Part shown: positions 14,018-17,553 of the stretch, in pieces
Layout of the letters: every line of letters begins with the position of its first letter
Numbering within the stretch: position 1 is the stretch's first letter
DNA from: Allopontixanthobacter sp041552775
GTDB lineage: Bacteria > Pseudomonadota > Alphaproteobacteria > Sphingomonadales > Sphingomonadaceae
Length of the DNA stretch: 17,553 nucleotides
Assembly (NCBI GenBank): GCA_041552775.1
Contig: JBFEKH010000039.1
Location: forward strand, 1 to 17,553
Direction: 5' to 3'
Translations under genes and position numbers: made by a program
The notes under the pieces: generated by a model
The model's input: only the letters and a program-made list of their open reading frames with translations
Databases searched by the model: none
What the model was told of the DNA's origin: nothing

Positions 14018-16498
14018 TTATTTCTTTGCCGGCGGACATTTGCTGACCGCCGCTGGTGTGTCAATGCGGACAGCCAGAAGCGTGAACGCCAGCCCCTTAG
14101 TTCCTTCCACCCGGAACGCGTTTCCGACATTTTCCAGTTCGGTCCCATTTTTCGCAAAACATTGCAATGGAATGAACAGACTGCTGACCTTTCCGGTTGG
14201 GGCGGCCGCCATCCATTCCGCCAGGGAAACAGTGCTGTCACCAAATGCCAGCGCGGTGCCGCCTGTCCCCTTTGCATCGATCCGCCAATCGATCCTGAGC
14301 GCTGTACCATCATCAAACTGTCGACGCAGATTAGCCGGTGGGCCTTCGATGCTTGCCGAGCCGGTGCCATTGAAGATAAACGCCTTGCCGTCTTCCTGAG
14401 CGTTCACATCAACCGATTTTACGGTAATTGCGCCGCCAGGGCTGGCCGCCGAACTGGTTTCTACCGGACGTTTGCCGCCGGCATCGGTAATGGACAGCGA
14501 CCATGGGGCTGCGGCACGGCCGGCAGCGAAGTAGTTATCGACATTCATGGCTTTCGCCAGGTCAATACCCGGATCTTCGGACAGAACGCCGACATTTCCG
14601 GGCTTGGCATAAGTCAGGCCGTATCCGTGATCGAACAAGGGTTTGTCCATGGGAAAGCTCGCATCAGCAGGCCAGGAGAAGGGCAGCTTTCCGGTAAAAT
14701 CATAGGCAGGTTTGCCTGAATTGCGCGCAACCATCACATCCGCCAGGCCTTGGCCCTGCGTGCCCGGCAGCCAGGCTGCGACAAAAGCATCGGAAGCGTT
14801 GATTTCGGGGCTGGTAAACATTGGCCGGCCCGACAGGAACACCGAGACGACCGGGATACCCTCGGCTTTCAGCCGTTTGATCAGGGCCAGGTCCTGTGCG
14901 CCGGAAGGCTGGTAATCCAATGTCGGTACGTCGCCCTGGAATTCGGCGTAGGGCCGTTCCCCAAACACCACGATCGCGACGTCCGGCTTGGACTTGTACT
15001 TACCGTCCCTGGCCAGTTGAGCCGTCCCGCCAGTGCTGCGGATCGCGTCCGAAAGGCCCTGCCAGATGGTCCGGCCATTCTTGAAATCGGACTCCGTAAC
15101 GTCGGTGCCCTGCCAACTGATGGTCCATCCGCCGGATTGGATGGCGATATCATCCGCAGCCGGGCCGGTCACGAGCACGTTCGCACCAGGCTGTATTGGC
15201 AAAAGGCTGCCGTTGTTTTTCAGCATTACCAATGATTTGCGTACCGCTTCGCGCGCCAGTGCAAGGTGATCTGGCGTGCCAATCGCTGCATAATTGCTGC
15301 GGTCACGCATTGGGTTATCGAGCAGGTCGAGCTTGATCTTCACCCGCAGGATGCGGCGCACCGCATCGTTCAGGCGTTCCTGCGGTATGGTCCCGTCGCG
15401 CGCTTGCCGCAGGGTCGTTTCATATAGACCCTTCCAGCTATCCGGCGCCATGAACATGTCGAGCCCGGCATTGATTGCCTGGGCACAATCGGTAACGCTG
15501 CACGCGGCAACCTGGCCGTGGCCATTCCAGTCACCAACAACAAAGCCCTCAAAGCCCATGCGGTCTTTGAGTACGTTCGTTAGCAAGGATTTGTTGCCGT
15601 GATGTTTGACGCCGTTCCAGCTGGAAAAACTGGCCATTACGGTCAGCGCGCCAGCATTTATGGCGGGGGGGTACCCTGCGCCGTGGACGGAAACCAGTTC
15701 AGCTTCGTCAATCACTGCATCGCCCTGATCCTTGCCGCCCAGAGTGCCGCCGTCTGCCAGAAAATGCTTGGCAGTCGCGGCAACTTTTCCGTTCTGCAAA
15801 GGCTTGCCCGCCTCCAGCGTTCCTTGGAGGCCCAGCACCATTTCGGAAGCATATTCCGCCACGATCGTCTGATCGGAGGAATAGCCTTCGTAGGTTCTGC
15901 CCCAGCGCGGGTCCTGCGGGACAGCCAGTGTCGGGGCGAAAGTCCATTCAATGCCGCTACCGGACACTTCCGCTGCGGTCGCCGCGCCGATCCGGCGGAT
16001 CATTTCTGGATCGCGAGCCGCACCCAGGCCGATGTTATGAGGAAAGATCGTAGCTTCGGGGATGTTGTTGTGCCCGTGGACCGCATCGACCCCGAAAATG
16101 ATCGGTATCGCGATGCCATTTGCGGCAGGAGTTAGCGAGGCTGCGCGATATTCACGAACCATTCGGTCCCAGTCGGCCGCCGATCCGCGTTCGTCGCCGT
16201 AGGGGCCGCTATTTCCGCCCGCTAGCAGCGATCCGAGCTGGTAGGTTTTCAAATCTTCCGGCTTAATGGTGCTGATGTCCGCCTGGATCAGCTGGCCAAC
16301 CTTTTGTTCAAGAGACATCTTCGAGAGCAGGTCGGTGATCCGGCTCTCGGAAGCATCGTCGGTGATCGAGGCAGGGCTGTTTGCGGCGGGCCAGTTTGCC
16401 GGGTTCGCAATGGCGCCTAGCGCGCCATCGCCTTCCTGAGTGGAGGTACAGGACGCGAGCAAAACAGCACACGCAATTGTGAAGACTTTACCCTGCAT
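14018..16498 (-). CDS. Glycoside hydrolase family 3 exo-beta-glucosidase lipoprotein
   Basis: An 826-residue predicted lipoprotein (MQGKVFTIACAVLLASC, lipobox Cys17) that should release glucose from the non-reducing ends of beta-glucans and their oligomers. The GH3 barrel (about residues 55-400) has AKHFLADGG (243-251) and FVVGDWNG with the expected nucleophile Asp323. The second alpha/beta domain (about 420-640) has GERPYAEFQGD, in which Glu519 is the likely acid/base, and ends with HGYGLTY. About 160 further residues form a C-terminal beta-rich domain, an arrangement like the marine exo-1,3/1,4-beta-glucanase ExoP. The open frame runs back to 16606, but AGGGAG at 16503-16508 and the lipoprotein signal fix the start at 16498. 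It is first in the proposed glucan operon after the regulator, and a palindromic operator lies just upstream. Substrate specificity (1,3, 1,4 or mixed) is inferred. Confidence 0.93.
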   Translation of the reverse strand: MQGKVFTIACAVLLASCTSTQEGDGALGAIANPANWPAANSPASITDDASESRITDLLSKMSLEQKVGQLIQADISTIKPEDLKTYQLGSLLAGGNSGPYGDERGSAADWDRMVREYRAASLTPAANGIAIPIIFGVDAVHGHNNIPEATIFPHNIGLGAARDPEMIRRIGAATAAEVSGSGIEWTFAPTLAVPQDPRWGRTYEGYSSDQTIVAEYASEMVLGLQGTLEAGKPLQNGKVAATAKHFLADGGTLGGKDQGDAVIDEAELVSVHGAGYPPAINAGALTVMASFSSWNGVKHHGNKSLLTNVLKDRMGFEGFVVGDWNGHGQVAACSVTDCAQAINAGLDMFMAPDSWKGLYETTLRQARDGTIPQERLNDAVRRILRVKIKLDLLDNPMRDRSNYAAIGTPDHLALAREAVRKSLVMLKNNGSLLPIQPGANVLVTGPAADDIAIQSGGWTISWQGTDVTESDFKNGRTIWQGLSDAIRSTGGTAQLARDGKYKSKPDVAIVVFGERPYAEFQGDVPTLDYQPSGAQDLALIKRLKAEGIPVVSVFLSGRPMFTSPEINASDAFVAAWLPGTQGQGLADVMVARNSGKPAYDFTGKLPFSWPADASFPMDKPLFDHGYGLTYAKPGNVGVLSEDPGIDLAKAMNVDNYFAAGRAAAPWSLSITDAGGKRPVETSSAASPGGAITVKSVDVNAQEDGKAFIFNGTGSASIEGPPANLRRQFDDGTALRIDWRIDAKGTGGTALAFGDSTVSLAEWMAAAPTGKVSSLFIPLQCFAKNGTELENVGNAFRVEGTKGLAFTLLAVRIDTPAAVSKCPPAKK

Positions 16499-16502
16499 AC
16501 CA

Positions 16503-16508
16503 CTCCCT
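16503..16508 (-). promoter_or_regulatory. Ribosome binding site deciding the GH3 gene start
   Basis: AGGGAG on the minus strand lies 4 bases before the ATG at 16498-16496. It supports that ATG over the in-frame ATG at 16606, whose extra 36 residues (rich in Arg and Leu) would bury the lipoprotein signal. Confidence 0.65.
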
Positions 16509-16520
16509 AGCCTGGTCGTT

Positions 16521-16534
16521 TGTGAACGTTCCCA
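16521..16534. promoter_or_regulatory. Predicted LacI-family operator upstream of the GH3 gene
   Basis: TGTGAACGTTCCCA is a 14-base palindrome with 6 of 7 base pairs matching and a central CG, the usual shape of LacI-family operators. It lies 22 bases before the GH3 start codon and 5 bases downstream of a candidate -10 element, where a bound repressor would cover the transcription start. The LacI-family gene immediately upstream is the natural candidate for the binding protein. I see no second copy of this palindrome in the other intergenic gaps. Confidence 0.6.
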
Positions 16535-16539
16535 GAATT

Positions 16540-16567
16540 GTTCTACACACCGACTTGGCAAAAGCAA
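16540..16567 (-). promoter_or_regulatory. Candidate promoter of the GH3 operon
   Basis: Read on the minus strand, TTGCTT (16562-16567) and TAGAAC (16540-16545) are separated by 16 bases and would place the transcription start on or next to the palindrome at 16521-16534. The match to consensus is modest (3 of 6 and 4 of 6), so the position relative to the operator is the main support. Confidence 0.3.
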
Positions 16568-16635
16568 GCGCCGAACAAGGAGATGTTTCACTCTGGACGC
16601 CACCATACGCGCGGCTCACGCCATTTGCGGGATCG

Positions 16636-17553
16636 CTAATGGTTTACTGCCGCTGCGCGGCCTAAGCCACGGTGATCTGCCGGTGGGGCCGTGGATTCGC
16701 GTTCGATCAGTTTTGCGGGCACGATTGTCGGGCCTTTGGGCAGATCTTGTCCGCGCTGCGCCGCCACGATCAGTTCCACTGCCAGCGCGGTAGTTTCCGC
16801 AACGGGTTGGTCGATCGCGGTCAGGGCAGGGCGGGTGAACAGGGTCATCGGGGTGTTATCGAAGCTGATCACGGACAGATCGCGGGGCACTTCCAGACCC
16901 AATTCGAGGCCAATGTCGACAGTCGCCATCGCCATGTGATCGCTGCTAGCCAGGATTGCAGTGGGGCGCGGGTCGAGTGCGAGCAATTGACGCGCTGCCT
17001 GCAAACCAGAATCGTAGGTGAAATCGCCGTCTGCACACAGTCCGTCGATGGATAGGCCGGCGTCCTGCATTTCCGCTTTCCAGCCCGCTTTTCGCCAATC
17101 GCTAAGCTTGTATTCCGCAGCGCCCTTGATGAAACCGATGCGTTCATGCCCGAGGTCAATCAAATAGCGCGTGGCTGTGCGGGCAGCGCCTTCATCGCCC
17201 ATGATGAGCGCGATGCCGCCACTCTCGCCGGTTGACCCGATCTGCGCAAAGGGGATGTTCGCCCGCCGCAACAGCCCGGTGATCTGTGGATTGTCGGAAT
17301 GGGGCGGGGTCAGGATTACCCCGTCAGGCTGCAGCGCGGCAATGCACCCCTGCAATTCACGCTCGACATGGTCGGAATGGGTGTCGACTAGTTCGAAGAT
17401 AAGCCGGTAACCATGCTTGGCGCATTCGAGCATTCCGCCCATCAGCATCTGGTCGACCCAATCGGTGCCTTCCCTTGCTTGCCAATCGGCGATGGTCCGT
17501 TCGCGGTCGTTTAGTGCCAGGATCAAATACGACCGCGATCCGCTCATGCGCTG
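16636..17553 (-). CDS. LacI-family transcriptional regulator, N-terminus beyond window
   Basis: A sugar-responsive DNA-binding repressor or activator. The frame stays open through the right edge: two codons (Gln, Arg) precede the Met at 17547, so this Met is internal. The roughly 50-residue helix-turn-helix and hinge domain should lie just outside the window. About 305 residues of the periplasmic-binding-protein-like effector domain are visible: SYLILALND start, ALQPDGVILTPPHSDNP, NIPFAQIG, LGHERIGFIKG, ILASSDHMAMATVDIGLELGLEVPRDLSVISFDNTP and the closing RPALTAIDQPVAET. A short tail (HRGLGRAAAVNH) follows the usual RES end. It lies upstream of the GH3 gene on the same strand with a 137 bp gap holding a palindromic operator, so it probably controls the beta-glucan genes in response to glucose or a gluco-oligosaccharide. 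Whether the gene is in the same transcript is unknown. Confidence 0.92.
   Translation of the reverse strand, partial: QRMSGSRSYLILALNDRERTIADWQAREGTDWVDQMLMGGMLECAKHGYRLIFELVDTHSDHVERELQGCIAALQPDGVILTPPHSDNPQITGLLRRANIPFAQIGSTGESGGIALIMGDEGAARTATRYLIDLGHERIGFIKGAAEYKLSDWRKAGWKAEMQDAGLSIDGLCADGDFTYDSGLQAARQLLALDPRPTAILASSDHMAMATVDIGLELGLEVPRDLSVISFDNTPMTLFTRPALTAIDQPVAETTALAVELIVAAQRGQDLPKGPTIVPAKLIERESTAPPADHRGLGRAAAVNH

Noticed and set aside
14012..14719. 235-codon open frame on the plus strand
   Set aside because: Lies opposite the GH3 C-terminal domain, which is clearly coding on the minus strand; no motif or ribosome binding site supports it.
16499..16606. 36-residue N-terminal extension of the GH3 protein
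   Set aside because: It would cover the operator and ribosome binding site and hide the lipoprotein signal; the frame is open by chance.
1..17553. tRNA, rRNA, CRISPR arrays, insertion sequences or phage genes
   Set aside because: Looked for by eye in all gaps; there are no direct repeat arrays, no transposase or integrase motifs, and the gaps are too short (at most about 137 bp) and lack tRNA-like T-loop sequences.

Overview
This 17.5 kb window is densely coded, roughly 60% GC DNA that reads as an alphaproteobacterial chromosome. It most likely comes from Sphingomonadales (Erythrobacteraceae/Sphingomonadaceae-like). The signs are the hemC-hemD-Mic60 arrangement divergent from tsaD-gpsA, the UbiH/UbiL-type hydroxylase, the ScsB/DsbD-type reductase, and glycosidases exported as lipoproteins. 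This taxonomic call is an inference from gene content and protein style, not from a database search. Twelve protein-coding genes are supported, and one of them is cut by the right edge. I see no rRNA, tRNA, CRISPR array or insertion sequence, and no gene-free stretch longer than about 140 bp.

Left part (1-4410, all minus strand): tsaD (tRNA t6A synthesis), gpsA (glycerol-3-phosphate dehydrogenase) and a polysaccharide flippase-like membrane protein form a tight series with 4-base start/stop overlaps. An OmpA-domain envelope protein follows about 95 bp downstream. Divergent from tsaD (4469-7102, plus strand) are hemC, hemD and a membrane-anchored Mic60/mitofilin-like protein, which link tetrapyrrole synthesis to a membrane-shaping protein. 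A ubiquinone-biosynthesis FAD hydroxylase (7106-8329, minus) runs convergently into the Mic60 gene with a 3-base gap. It is divergent from a DsbD/ScsB-type thiol-disulfide transporter (8398-10455, plus).

Right part (10452-17553, all minus strand) looks like a beta-glucan (laminarin-type) utilisation locus. In transcription order it holds a LacI-family regulator (cut by the window edge), a GH3 beta-glucosidase lipoprotein, a FucP/GluP-type sugar transporter, a GH16 endo-beta-glucanase lipoprotein and a second MFS transporter. A near-perfect palindrome with a central CG (16521-16534), just downstream of a candidate promoter and in front of the GH3 gene, is the likely operator of the LacI protein. 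The proposed working order is that GH16 cuts the polysaccharide, GH3 releases glucose from the ends, the FucP-type carrier imports the sugar, and the regulator senses a sugar and controls the operon.

Nothing here is clearly a new system. The items most worth a second look are the self-contained beta-glucan operon with its predicted operator, the Mic60-like gene in the heme cluster, and two convergent gene pairs with no room between them for a conventional terminator.
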